64,000 nucleotides of DNA, from NCBI GenBank assembly GCA_023548195.1, contig JAJHZJ010000808.1:4755182-4819181 (forward strand). Direction: 5' to 3'. Source of the stretch: Bettongia penicillata ogilbyi. Its lineage: Eukaryota > Chordata > Mammalia > Diprotodontia > Potoroidae. The position numbers and the translations under genes were made by a program. The notes below the pieces were generated by a model that ran no database searches, was not told where the DNA came from, and worked only from the letters and a program-made list of their open reading frames with translations. Positions 49,069-60,440 of this stretch are shown here, piece by piece; within the stretch, counting starts at the first letter, position 1, and the number at the start of each line of letters is the position of its first letter.

Positions 49069-49517
49069 ACATCGTCTTGCATGAAATTATCAAGGAAAAC
49101 TGCCCTGACATTCTAGGACCAGAGGGCAAAATAAGTATTGAAAGAATCCATCGATCACCACCTGAAAGAGATCCAAAAAGAGAAACTCCTAGGAACATTG
49201 TGGCCAAATTACAGAACTCCCAGCTCAAGGAAAAAATCTTGCAAGCAGCTAGAAAGAAACAATTCCAGTACTGTGGAAATACAATCAGGGTAACCCAAGA
49301 TCTAGCAGCTTCTACATTAAGGGATCGAAGGGCGTGGAATAGGATATTCCAGAAGGCAAAGGAACTAGGACTCAAACCAAGAATCACCTACCCAGCTAAA
49401 CTGAGTATAATACTGCAAGGGAAAATATGGTCTTTCAATGAAACAGAGGACTTTCAATCATTCTTAATGAAAAGACCAGAGCTGAAAAAAAAATTTGACT
49501 TTCAAACACAAGAATGA
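49062..49517 (+). pseudogene. HAL1/L1 ORF1 C-terminal part, shifted frame
   Basis: From just after the A run the protein continues in another frame to the stop at 49515-49517. It reads through the rest of the RRM-like domain (IERIHR, RNIVAKL) and the C-terminal domain (KEKILQAAR, TQDLAASTLRDRRAW, ITYPAKLSI), all clear counterparts of L1 ORF1p motifs. The frame offset fits loss of one base, or gain of two, in the A tract at 49055-49060. Without the shift, ORF1 would be about 368 codons, slightly longer than human ORF1p (338). Confidence 0.85.
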
Positions 49518-50559
49518 GAGGAAGCATGCAAAAGTAAACAGCAAGGAGAAGTATTAAGGGACCTACCAGAAATGAACTGTTTGCATTCATACAGGGAAGG
49601 ACAATATTTCTAACTCTTAAAACTTTTCAGTTTCTGGGTGGTTGGTGGGACCACACATACACATGTACACGCATGCACACATACACACATGCATTCACAT
49701 GCAGAGACAGAGAGCACAGATTGAACTGAATAGGATGGGACCATACCTTAAAAGAAATTAAGGTAAATGGTGAGAGAGAAATGTAGTGAGAGGAAAGAGG
49801 GGGAAATGGAAGGGGGTAACTATATGTCATTTAAGAGGCAAGTAGGAGATGTTTTTATTGGAGGGAAAAAGAGGAGAGCTGAGGAAAAACAAACAAACAA
49901 ACAAACAAACAAAAGTTTACCCTCATCACATTTGACTAAACGAAGGAGTGAAATGCACACTCATTTTGGTATGAAAACCTATCTTACAGTATAAGAAAGC
50001 GGGGGAGAAGGAGATATTGGGGGGGGATGATGGAAGGGAGGGCAAAGGGAGGAGGGAGTAATTGAAAGTCAACACTTGGGGAGGGACAGGATCAAAGGAC
50101 AGAAGAGAAACAATGAGGGGCAGGTTAGGAGGGATGGCAGTTCAGTTAGTCTTACACAACACGACTATCAGGAAGGTCATTTGCAAAGCTACACAGATAT
50201 GGCCTATAATGAATTGCCTGCCGTACCAAAGGGAATGGGTGGGAAGGGAGGGATGGGGAGAATTTGGAACTCAAAGTTTTAGGAACAATTGTTTAGTATT
50301 GTTGTTGCAACTAGGAAAGAAGACATACAGTTAATGAGGAATAGAAAGTCATCTGGCCCTACAGGAGAAAAGAGAAGATAGAGACAAGGGAAGGGAGGGA
50401 TGACAGAAGAGAGGACAGATTGGAGATTGGGAAAATTAGATTGCTTGGGGTATTGGGGTGGGGGGAGGGGAGAAAAGGGGAGAAAATTTGGAACCCAAAA
50501 ATTTGTGAAAATGAATGTAAAAAGCTAAATAAATAAATTAATTAAAAAAAAAAAAGAAA
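49518..50559 (+). mobile_element. HAL1 3' region with internal L1-like 3' end and two G-rich tracts
   Basis: This follows ORF1 directly and has no long protein frame. It contains a CA-rich patch (about 49650-49710), an AAAC repeat (about 49886-49914) and polypurine tracts (about 49995-50060 and 50440-50480). Around 50200-50285, TGAATTGCCTGCCGTACC followed by GGAGAATTTGGAACTCAAAG resembles the terminal 3' UTR of the L1 fragment at 19660-19760. The element then continues about 270 bases to a second terminus with AAATAAATAAATT and an A tract. Confidence 0.75.
50447..50470 (+). other. G-quadruplex-capable tract in HAL1 tail
   Basis: There are four runs of four or more G (50447-50450, 50455-50458, 50460-50465, 50467-50470) separated by loops of 4, 1 and 1 bases. 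G-rich polypurine tracts are a known feature of mammalian L1 3' UTRs. Folding is predicted, not shown. Confidence 0.7.
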
Positions 50560-50573
50560 AGAAAAGAGAAACA
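50560..50573 (+). repeat. Right target-site duplication of HAL1
   Basis: AGAAAAGAGAAACA follows the A-rich tail and matches 47571-47584 exactly. Because the repeat is itself purine-rich, a few bases of the boundary with the tail are ambiguous. Confidence 0.88.
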
Positions 50574-50864
50574 ATGGGCTAGATCTATTAAGGAAATAAC
50601 ACAAGTCTGAGCTATTAAATTGATTAATACATAAACATTAAATTAAAAAGGAGCAAATAAGGATACTGACCACAAAGCATAGAATAAAATTTTAAAAAAG
50701 AAAAATTGGGATGAGAATTAGTAAAAAAACAAAACTTAATAAAAAATCTCTCTCCCTCCCTTCCCCCCTCCCCCCCACGCAAATAGCTACTGGAAGAAAG
50801 CCCATCCAAAGAATTAAGTGCATGAATCTTGGGCCACTGACTTTGAGATAACAACATCAACAAC

Positions 50865-51135
50865 ACCTAGCATTGATATAATTCTACTTAAAATAATATA
50901 TCATTTTATCTTCACATAACCCTGGGAGGTAAGTGCTATCATTATCCTCATTTTACAGATAAGAAAACTGAGGCAAACAGAGGCTAAAAGACATACCCAG
51001 AATCACAATGTAAGTGAGGCTGGATTTTAACTCAGGCAGAAAAGTGTAAGGTCACAACTGGCTCCTGCACACACACTCCTGGAATTCGGTCTCCCTGATT
51101 CCATGCCCATTTCTCTATCTACTGTACCCTCTAGC
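50865..51135 (+). mobile_element. MIR-like CORE-SINE
   Basis: CACATAACCCTGGGAGGTAAGTGC, CATTTTACAGATAAGAAAACTGAGG, ATACCCAGAATCACAATG. Confidence 0.88.
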
Positions 51136-52080
51136 TTCCTGATTTAGCCAAACAAAGGCCTTTTTCCTCCTTTCCTCTTTCTTTCCTGGTGGTCGGTTAG
51201 GTAAAACTGCCAGACACCTTTGCTCCTGAGCAACGAAGTGTTCCTACTGAAGTACAGATCAAAATCTGAACATATCTAGCACCAGCACTAGCAAGTCTGG
51301 CAATGAATCTAAAATTCGTATTTTAAAATTTTTTTTAAAAAGGAAAACAAGTAAAAGAAAAGTCGAATTAAGAAGTATTGGCATCTCTAAAGAACTTGTC
51401 TGTAGCTCTTTACAGGAACAAAAATCCACCTGGACAGCAGACCTTTGAACAAGAAGTTATTCTACTGCTGTCAAATAATTGAAACTATTTAATTAAGTAA
51501 GCAAGTAGGTCAAGAGACAAACCAAAACTATGTAGAGAATGTGGTTAGAATGAGAAAGCATTCTCCGCTGCTCCATGGAAAACGTAAACTTACTGGAGGC
51601 TCAAAGAGGTCATCTGGATCCCCTGTTTTCTGTCTGTCAGATGCACTCCTCCCCACTTGCTTTCAAATATTTTTATACAGCTTTTCCTCTTAATATACAA
51701 GATGTTTTAACTAAAGCACTCAAATCTGAGACACTGACTTCAGAAGACTTCTTAAATCAAAAGCTAGACTTTGCAAATTCCCCTAAGCAGTTTTTAAAGA
51801 AAACATTTTATCACTGCTTTTCTCTTTCCATTCTTCCTCACCTCTATCTTCATTTTTCTTTCATCATTTTCCATAACCTTCCCTTTCTTCTGCCTTTCTC
51901 AATCGTCTTCTCCAATCTTGGCCTACCTACATTCTTTCTCCTCTACTTGGCTACTTCAAGTGGAGAGCAGATTTTTTTTCCTTAAGTCAACAGAGATATT
52001 ATCTTTCTCAAATTTGCAGCAGAATAATAAACCACCTATGTCCACTGAGCTAATAACATCAATATTAATAGTAGTTAACA
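51135..52080. other. Unassigned sequence, pyrimidine-rich at 51780-51980
   Basis: An open frame at 51575-51985 (136 codons, Phe/Leu/Ser-rich at its end) lies over the C/T-rich part. It has no recognisable domain and I do not call it a gene. Confidence 0.4.
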
Positions 52081-54090
52081 GAAATATACCTCTTTGAGGT
52101 TTGCAAAGCACTTTACGTATGTGATCTCATTTGATTCTCGTGATCTCAAGTCCCTGCCACCAGCTTTTGGGGTTCTGTCTGTGTGCCTCAGGGCCTTTCC
52201 AGCAAGCTCTGTTTCAGTTCTATCAGGCCACCTGCCTCCAGAGTCTGTCTTCAGCCCAGGACCTAGAGTCAGCCTCTCCTCAGGCACTCCCCTCTTTGCC
52301 TAGGTCTTCATCCCAGTGCCTTCTCCTGGGCTTTGGACGTCATCCCTGACCAGACTCATCTTCCGCTGCCACCTACTGCCTTCGGACTGAATTCCCCTCA
52401 AGCCATACCTTCATCCATTCTAGCCTCCAGAGAGGTAGGCCAGCTAGAATTCACAGGACATCTGCCCTGGGGTTGGATTTCAAAGGTAGACCCCATGAGA
52501 AATCTAATCACTCAGCTCCTTCATCAGTCCTTTCTCCAGCCACTGACAGGTACCCTTCCAAGACTAATTTCTTAATTCCTTAGTATGTTCATACACCCTC
52601 ATATTTTCCCTATTCTAATGATTCTGGGATCTATTCACAGGCTAGCTGCACATGCAAAACCAGCAATAAAAGTTATGGCCTGATATAGTTATGCAAATGT
52701 TCAAAACATGAGTGCAGTCAAATGAACTAGAGAATTTGATGAAAGAAGGCAAATTTGACCCCTCAGGAATTCATGAGACTTAGTGGGTGGGACCTACCAT
52801 GGGATTATGACTTTGCAAGGGTATTCTTTATTCCATAAGAACCAAACTGGAAGTGGGAATAATACACATATTGTATTATAATGTGTATGTGTGTGTGTAT
52901 TATAATACACACACAGATGTACATGATATATGTTCTATATGATATATTATAATACAAAAAATAAATAGCATTCTATAACACACATAATAATTATATGTAA
53001 CTATATATTGTGGTATATATTTTATATCATGATATATATTATACATGTACATTAAGAAGACATATTCATGTAAAGAAATATATGAATAAGAGAAAACGTG
53101 GCAAAGTATTTGGATGACAATACTGTCACTGGACTATGTAGTACAGACTACCTGGACAGAAAAAAAGGAAATACACATAGATGAGAAGACTGGGGAAAAG
53201 ATCACAAATCTAGCACAGAGGCATGACAGACTAGCTATGGGAAACTAAATCTTGACATCTACTCAAGGCTATTGTCTAAAGCAAGGCAATCAATAATTTC
53301 CTGGCTTGTCTTACTAATAATTTTGTCCTTTGAAGCCTAGAACTCACCTACAAAGGAGGCAATGGAAAATGAAGACAAAAGCGTGACATATCATAAACAT
53401 AGCTCAGAATGAGCTACAACTGGTGAGAAAAGCTTATGACACTGCCAAGGGTTAATGATTGGCTGTTTTGTTTTTAATGTGACTTTGCTGGAGTGACGAA
53501 GGAAAAAAGCAAAAAAGATTTTGTTTTGGCTGGTTGGGTTGAATGGGCTGGTGAAATTGACAACAGAAAGGAGTCAAAGACTGCTCTCTTGTTCAAGGAA
53601 CCACCTATTTTATTTGTCTTACAAGAGATCAAGTCAACTGGATTCAGATGAACTACATACCAGTGTACTTTTGAGGAATTCAAAAATATAATTGCTAAAC
53701 TGCATAGAACTTTATTTGTTAAAGGATAAACTCATGATTTTCTCTATTAAATTAATAAATTCACATTTTGCCTTCCAGAAATCAAGTTAGAAGGGAGCAA
53801 AAAGACAAACAAAAAGGAAAAAAACCTGAAGAAAAAAACTGGTTGGATCAGTGGGAAAAAAAATACTGCTAATCTTTGCCAAAGGTATGGGAGGAATGGA
53901 AAGGAACAAATTTCCTAAATTAAAAAAAAAAAGATAACTGAATCTGGAAACTATGGTATGGTTTCCAAATCAATAATCTTAAATTTCTTTCAAAATTCTA
54001 GTACATGTTATTAAAGCAACAATTTGTAATATATGTGTGTATCTCTCCACCCCACTCCCCACCCACCCATAGTAGGTCAGAGAAATAATA
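52080..54090. other. Unassigned; AT-rich and TG/CA tract at 52860-53060
   Basis: A short MIR-like start lies near 52090-52145 (GAGGTTTGCAAAGCACTTTACG). The C-rich part 52140-52570 has overlapping frames on several registers without domains. No gene recognised. Confidence 0.4.
52890..52915. repeat. Perfect 26 bp palindrome in TG/TA/CA tract
   Basis: TGTGTGTGTATT and its exact reverse complement meet without a loop; the sequence equals its own reverse complement over 26 bases. Confidence 0.93.
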
Positions 54091-54275
54091 ATTCCTAAAA
54101 ATTATAGAGGAATTTAATTTACAACAACCCTGCTGGGTAGATAATGCAAGTATTATCCCCATTGTACAGGTCTGAGAAAATCCAGGTGCTAGAGATCTGA
54201 TAATTAAACAACTTAGCAAATATATCAAGAGAGTTTTGAACTCAGCTTTACTTACTACAAAGTCTAGCATGCTAA
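54090..54275 (+). mobile_element. Decayed MIR-like SINE
   Basis: ACAACAACCCTGCTGGGTAG, CCCCATTGTACAGGTCTGAG, GTTTTGAACTCAGC. Confidence 0.65.
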
Positions 54276-55755
54276 ACCATTCAATATGTTTCAAGGTCAT
54301 AATCAAATCAATTTGGTTTAACATAGACAGAATCTAACCAAAATTTAGCATATTCCAACCATTTTTCCTCAAGATTTTTTGTTTGTTTGTTTTTTGGGGA
54401 TTTTTTGGGTTTTTTTTGCCCCTGCTGATGAGATCTCTGGAAGTTCAAACTCAGGACAAAATGTGTGGTTTTATTCATTTGGGAGTGGGAGGGAATCATA
54501 AGTTAATCCTTTCAAAAATAAAGTACAAAACAGGGTTACAAAGAAATTCAAGGAGGAGGAAAGAGGAAAAGAAAGTGGAAGCTAGTCCTTTTGAGCCTTA
54601 GTAAAAGTTGTCAATCTCTCTGCCTCTGTCTTTCTTACCCCTCCCCTACCTCCAATCTATCTATGATAGGAACAATTTGATTAGTTAGCCTGTGGAAACC
54701 CCAAGGGAATGAATTTGTCTTCCTCATTAGAGGGGATGAGCCTTCCAGCCATAGCAATTAGAGCAGCACTTATATTGGGTTTTAAATCCACAAGTAGTTC
54801 ACTGCTTATTACTCACAATTGATTGAATTTCTGGCTTTAGTTTGTCACAAGCATTCTAATTCTCTAAGCACAAAAAAGCACAAGGCCTGAATGGCTTTAA
54901 AGGAAGACAGGCTACCTTTGAGATGATTTACTGATGTTAAATCATGCTTTACAAACACAGGATATAAAGTGTCTTAAAACAAAAGTAGATTTTTCAGAGT
55001 ATTGGAAATGCCAAAATGAAGGGTCTTTATTCTGGGTTCACATAGTGCTCTAATATCAATCTATCAATTTATATACATATATAAGAAATTTCATTGAAAC
55101 CCATTTGAAATTACAGGAGATATGATCATTGGGGAAAAAATGTAATCAGTTACCATTTACCAACAGCATAGCAAAGGCTATAATGATAAAGCAATGGAAC
55201 GAACCCATGCTACATCAGTTCCTACTTCATCATCAAGAACAGATTTGAATACAGATCTAGCAGTAGATTGAAGAACTCTAACTAGGGTGGAGTCACAGGG
55301 CTTTTGTCCAGGGTGTTGACATTGGAGGAGTATAATTCCTTTCCACACTTCTTAGTTTTCCACTGCCATGCTACCTCATTCAACCCTACTAGGGTTGGCC
55401 AACAGCTACAGGATCCCATTACTGTAATTATATTCTTCTCCCAGGCCCCTCCGTTCTTCTCAAACCCCTGGAGGTCACTGACTAGACTTCCACAGGTTGG
55501 ACCACCACCAGCACCCTCTCCCTGTGGGATTGTGTTAGGGGTCCTCTAGCCTCCCTCCTCTAGGTGAAGAATTATTAAACTGTAGCAACTCTCGAAGCAG
55601 CTGAGCACCTAAGGAATTAGGGGGTGACTTAACTGGGGGCCTGGGGAAGTGCACAGAATAACCAGAGTCAGGAAATCTTTTTTGTATAGAACTGTGATAG
55701 ATGAAAGAGGATGGTGAACTGGGAGTCAGGTTAACTAGCTACGCAGCTTTAGAGG
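54275..55755. other. Unassigned sequence
   Basis: No gene or repeat recognised. The part 54660-54980 has no repeat signature and mixed composition and may be conserved. Confidence 0.4.
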
Positions 55756-55860
55756 AATGGAAGTTCCTTGAGGACTGGGACTGCCTCACTTTTATTTTTG
55801 TATCCCCAACACCTAACAGAGTGTATGTCATACAGCAAGTGCTTTTAATAAAAGATTGTT
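55755..55860 (+). mobile_element. L2-type 3' end
   Basis: AGTTCCTTGAGGACTGGGACTG, TTTTTGTATCCCCAACACC, CAGCAAGTGC. Confidence 0.7.
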
Positions 55861-55884
55861 GGACTATGACAGCTACATAATCTC

Positions 55885-55985
55885 TTGGCCACATTTTTTT
55901 CAGAAGTAAAACAGAGCAGTCCTGGGTGATCTCTCAGGCCACTTCATCCTCTAACCTTGGGATTCTGTGACTCATATTACTAGTA
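55885..55985 (+). mobile_element. Marsupial SINE 3' remnant
   Basis: AGAAGTAAAACAGAGCAGTCC, CTAACCTTGGGATTCTGTGAC. Confidence 0.4.
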
Positions 55986-56459
55986 TGTGTCAGGTCAGGT
56001 CAAGGAAGGGAGTAAGGATTGAAATCCTTTATTCTGGATTGAAAGTTTTACCTTAATGGAAGGTAGGCTCTTTATTCTGGCCAATCAACTTTGCTTGGAT
56101 GAACTTCAGCAAATTTACTATGAAGTGCCATAATCATACATAGAGTATGAAATAACTTCTTGGAAATAAAAATCCTTTAAAATAACAATTTAAAATAAGT
56201 GAATCTTAGAGCACTTCAACAGACCTACAATTTTGAGAAAGCATGCCACAAAAACCCATTTCTCTTCTTAGGCACAAAACAAAACAAAACACACACACCA
56301 AACCAAAACAAACCAAAAACTCTAATTTGTATTTGACTAGCCACAAAGTGGCACAAGGGGCAAGCATTTGTCCTATTTTTCTTGTAGGCTACTTCCAAAA
56401 TAACATCTCCCACATCCCAAACGATTTTAAAACAAATGCAACATTAGAATACAAGTGCT

Positions 56460-57075
56460 ATCAGTACTAGGTCTATACCACAAGGTGGTCAAAGAAAGTA
56501 AAAAAGAACATACAAAAATATTTCTAGTAGTTCTTTTTGTGGTAGCAAGGAATTGGAAACAAAGGGGACGGCCATCAGTTGGAGAATGACCAAAGCATGG
56601 TACATGAATGTAGTAGTATTCCATTACAACCATGTAATGTAATACTATTGTACTGTAAAGAATGAAGGGGATGATTTCAAAGAAACCAGGAAAATTCATA
56701 TAAACTGAGGCAGCAAAAAGTGAGCAGAAGCAGAACAATTTATACAACAATATTGTAAAGAGAAACACTGAACGCCCTAAGAGTTAGAAAAGAAGCCCTG
56801 ACACTTTAACATAATGACCAAATACAATTCCACAGGACTCACAATGAGCTACCCACTTCCTGAAAGGGAGATAACAATCTAGAGTCAGGGTACAGAATAT
56901 ATACATACACCCACACACACACACACACACACACCCCTGTATGTATGTATGTATGTATGTATGTATATTTTGGACATGACCAATGTTGGAATTTATTTTG
57001 CTTAACAATGAATATTTGTTATAAGGGCTATGCTTTTCTTTCTTTTTCAGAAGAGGAGAAAATGATTTTTGTGAA
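56460..57075 (+). mobile_element. L1-like LINE 3' end
   Basis: TTGTGGTAGCAAGGAATTGG, GGCCATCAGTTGGAGAATGACC, AAGCATGGTACATGAATGTAG are ORF2 end landmarks. The 3' UTR with GGACATGACCAATGTTGG lies past a CA/GTAT tract. Confidence 0.8.
56911..56967. repeat. (CA)n followed by (GTAT)n
   Basis: About 11 CA units, CCCC, then seven TGTA/GTAT tetramers inside the L1 3' UTR. Confidence 0.95.
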
Positions 57076-57159
57076 TTAAAAAAAAATTTCTAAAAAACCA
57101 AAACATTGGGTCGAAAGTATAAGATTTCCACCTGACTTTCAGGAAAGGTTATAGTTCAG

Positions 57160-57660
57160 CTAATCAATAAGCACTTATTAAGTACCTACTAGATTATGTT
57201 ACGTGTTAAGGACACAAAGTAAAAAGCCAACAAGCTTACTTTGGGGGGTATATACACGGGTATGCACGTAATAAATAAATGGTGGAAAAATGCCAGGCCT
57301 GGAGTCAAGGAGACCTGAGTTCAAATGTGATCTCAGACACTTACTAGCTGTGCAACCCCGGACATGTCACTTAACCATGTTTGTCTCAGTTTCCTTATTT
57401 GTAAAATAAGCTGCAGAAGGAATGGCAAACCACTCCAGTATCTTTGCCAAGAAAATTCCAAATGGGGTCCTGGACACAACCAAAATGTCTGAAAAACAAC
57501 AAAATTTTCCTGGGAGTAGAATAGAGAGGGACTAGTAACTGGAAGGGGAAATGGGGAAGAAATCACGGAAGGCTTGAAACAAAAGATGGCGCTTGAGAAG
57601 AGCCATGAAGGAAACTAAGGAGAAGTCCAGGCATGAAGTACAGCAACATTCATATTTCTT
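57160..57660 (-). mobile_element. L2 3' part, antisense, host of a SINE
   Basis: AATAAGCACTTATTAAGTACC before the SINE; GGAAGAAATCACGGAAGGCTTG and GAGAAGTCCAGGCATGAAG after it. Confidence 0.65.
57278..57508 (+). mobile_element. Marsupial CORE-SINE, nested in L2
   Basis: AATGCCAGGCCTGGAGTCAAGG, GTGCAACCCCGGACATGTCAC, GCAAACCACTCCAGTATCTTTGCC, AAATGGGGTCCTGGACAC. Confidence 0.9.
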
Positions 57661-58880
57661 ACCTGCTTTAAGTGAAAGCAGACACTTAGATCTTAACTGA
57701 AAGGTAACCCTTCTACTTTCACTGCTTTTCATTCCTTCCTCTTGTTTCCAGTTCTTTTTCATTAAAGAACTCCAGCCTAGAACACAAATACAAACTTTTC
57801 TGTACACATGCCTATCTTGAATGGCCCTGTCTATCTACAGCAAAGAGCATGATGGGTTCAAAAACTGATTTTAGGGGCAATACAAGGTTCAGTATCTTCT
57901 ATGCTACCACCTGACCCTTCTGCTAAAAATTCTCATGCCTATTGTTACTCCTTTGCATTAAGGCTATGGCTATTTTCAGAAAACAACTATGAAAGTACAT
58001 GGTTAACTGTAACCAGGATTGGGGGAGCCATATCTCTAACACAGCCATAGAAATGAGCTTTGTGGATCAACCAGCTGGCAGCTTTAATAGGAGAAAGTGG
58101 GAGCCTGAGGGACTAGAGGTCTTTTTTGAGGTCTTGAGGTCTGTTTTTGCACATGGTGAGAGAAGAAAAGGCTGACAACATAAGGCACTACCCCAAAGAG
58201 CACAGAACCAAGAAGGGAGCAGCATGGGAGAGCACTAGCTGCATCCTGTGAATGAGCATCTGGGAAATGAGGAGTTTAGGGCCAGCTGAGGCACAGAGAG
58301 AAACCCTGGCTGCTTTTGTTGCCAGGGGAATCCAGAAAAGGATAGCACGGGAGGTCACCAAGATATCACACTGAGGAAGCAGAAAACACAAAGGCGACTA
58401 TGAACAGGGTTAGAGCTCGGACAAAGGGAGCTCCCATCATTGGAGACCTCCTGAAACCTCCTCCAGTCATCAGGGGCTGTGACCAGGATCGGAACGACGA
58501 CACAACTTTCCTTTCAAAGACAGGACCAGCGACACCAGTGCACTTAAAGGGGCACCTTCCCTTCACATCCTCCCACCCGAAGGCACATTTAAGATGCCAG
58601 AAGCAGCAGCAGCTTGACCTTATATGGAATTTAGAAAACCTTCAAATACCTGGCAAGAAAGGAAGCATCTTTATATCCATTTTTAGATGGGGGAGATGAG
58701 GTTAACCTAGACATCCAATGATTTTCCCATGGCTACCCAGCTCCCTTTAAGGCCCTGAAGAATGGGTCTGTCTACTTTAACATCATGGGCAGCCTGTCTA
58801 AAAATCTCCCCATGTACTTCCTAAAGCCAGTAGTAATCCCTTCAACTTTCCGTTCCATAACGAGTCATAAAGGCTTAAAG
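57660..58880. other. Unassigned sequence
   Basis: No gene or repeat recognised. The part 58020-58600 is somewhat richer in G, C and CpG than its surroundings; a 99-codon frame at 58400-58699 has no recognisable domain. Confidence 0.4.
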
Positions 58881-59235
58881 TGCTGCATGAGACAGAAGAA
58901 AATGTAGATTTGGCTTCAGAAGACCCAAGTTTAATCTAACATTTAGCAGCAGAGTGGTGGTGTTGTTCAATCGTGTCTCATCTTTTTTGACCCCATGTAT
59001 GATATTGCCCGTGGGGTTTTCTGGGTAAAGATACTGAAGTGGTTTGCCATTTTCTTCTCCAGTGGATTAAAGCCAACAGAGGTTAAATGACTTGCCCAGG
59101 GTCACACAGCTTTAAGTGTCTAAAGCTAGATTTGAATTGAGGTCTTTCTGAGTGACTATCCAATGAACTACCTAGCTGCCCTTTAAAGCAGAGTGACCTT
59201 GCGCAAATCCCTTCCCCAGATATCTGCAAGACCAA
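58880..59235 (+). mobile_element. Older marsupial SINE, interrupted by a nested SINE
   Basis: GGCTTCAGAAGACCCAAGTTTAATC before, and AGAGTGACCTTGCGCAAATCCC after, the nested element at 58957-59186. Confidence 0.75.
58957..59186 (-). mobile_element. Nested marsupial CORE-SINE, antisense, with 9 bp duplication
   Basis: Flanked by AGCAGAGTG at 58948-58956 and 59187-59195. Internal AAAGATACTGAAGTGGTTTGCC, GACTTGCCCAGGGTCACACAGC, and the head complement CTACCTAGCTGCC. Confidence 0.92.
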
Positions 59236-59494
59236 AGCCATCTTTATAAACACTGTTTCTATGGGGAAAATGTGTTATATATAACTAACCTATAAACTTT
59301 CAGAACCCAACCTATTTGCAAATTATGTGGTACCTATAGTTGTATTTTGTATTTATGGTTCTTATGTTAGCAATATTAGGAATAAATGGGGAAGGAGCAT
59401 AAAAATATTACTGAAAACAAGATGAAAAAGCAAACAATTTCAGAAGCCATTTGTGCTGAACTATAAATAGGTATGAAAAAAAACCAAAAAAACC

Positions 59495-59640
59495 ATCATT
59501 TATTAAGTATGCAGTATATGCAAAGCATTATGCTACAAAACGAAACAGACCCCTGAAAGAGCTTACAGTCCACTAAAGTGCTACACCACATATACAGCTA
59601 AACAAACACACGGTAAATAAAGGAAAGAGACAACAATAAG
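59495..59640 (-). mobile_element. L2 3' end, antisense
   Basis: CATCATTTATTAAGTATGCAG, AGAGCTTACAGTCCACTAAAGTG. Confidence 0.6.
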
Positions 59641-60440
59641 ACTGTAATTCTTTAAGAATTCTATACGTCAGTAATTATTATTTCTCTAACTAATTGGACT
59701 CATCTTTTCAACAAAGTTCCTACCAAAACAAACCAGGAACAAGTTACTTTTATATTTAATATTCTCTGAACTATTTTAAGAATGGATAAAAATAAATGCT
59801 TTTTGCAAATGAATAAAAGTATTAGGATATAAGTTTGTATTCTGTGAGCTCACTGAAAGCATCCTTAGCATAACTTCAGTAGCAGATAGGAAAAGAGAAA
59901 TCATATGCACCTTGTTCTTTTCCCATGTGATTTTGACTTCCTCTGTTAGGAATCTATATTTTAAAAACTATTTGTTCCATGTAGCTTGCAGGATTTTGGT
60001 ATTTGGTAAGGTTAACTTCTATCAGAAATGTCATTCTTACATTTCTGTGATTCAGCATTCTACCCAGGCATTTGTGGGCAATAGCTTGACCTGTGATGAT
60101 GCTCCAGTTTCAGGAGTTAATTGAGTTTTCAAAAGGAGTTTGAGTCCTATATTGATAACATGGAGGATCTGTCATCTGTCAGTACATGAATGATAATGAA
60201 CTTCTAAAATTACGTTCTAGCCATGCCCTGCTAGGTATTCAAAGGATGCTACCTTTTTGCAGATGACAGTGCAGCATCAGATAATTTGTACCCTGTTGAA
60301 CAAGTCCAGGTTCTTTAAACAATAACATTTCTGTTAATTTCTGGTTTTGATGACCTAACTCTGAATTGCAATCATAAGACTCTGTGTTTTTATAAATAAA
60401 TCTGAATGGCTTCCCAATTTTTATTATTATAAATGATTAC
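59640..60440. other. Unassigned sequence
   Basis: No gene or repeat recognised. Confidence 0.4.

Larger units (their letters stand above)
47585..50559 (+). mobile_element. Near-complete HAL1-type (half-L1) retrotransposon
   Basis: The element is about 2.97 kb and is bracketed by the same 14 bases on both sides. Its parts in order are: a GC- and CpG-rich 5' UTR of about 827 bases opening with GGAGCCAAGATGGCGG, as in mammalian L1; an L1-type ORF1 (48412-49517) with one frameshift; then about 1 kb of A- and G-rich 3' sequence with two polypurine tracts and an A-rich end. There is no reverse transcriptase or endonuclease frame between ORF1 and the tail. That layout defines HAL1 elements, known from mammals including marsupials. 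An internally deleted L1 is the alternative, but sequence directly after ORF1 is shared with the fragment at 1-480, which argues against a one-off deletion. It looks fairly young: CpG-rich, with its duplication still exact. Confidence 0.85.

Noticed and set aside
51575..51985. 136-codon + strand frame
   Set aside because: Lies over C/T-rich sequence and gives Phe-, Leu- and Ser-rich text with no motif; not convincing as a gene.
58400..58699. 99-codon + strand frame in slightly GC-richer sequence
   Set aside because: No recognisable domain, no supporting neighbours, and an overlapping minus-strand frame; looks like chance.
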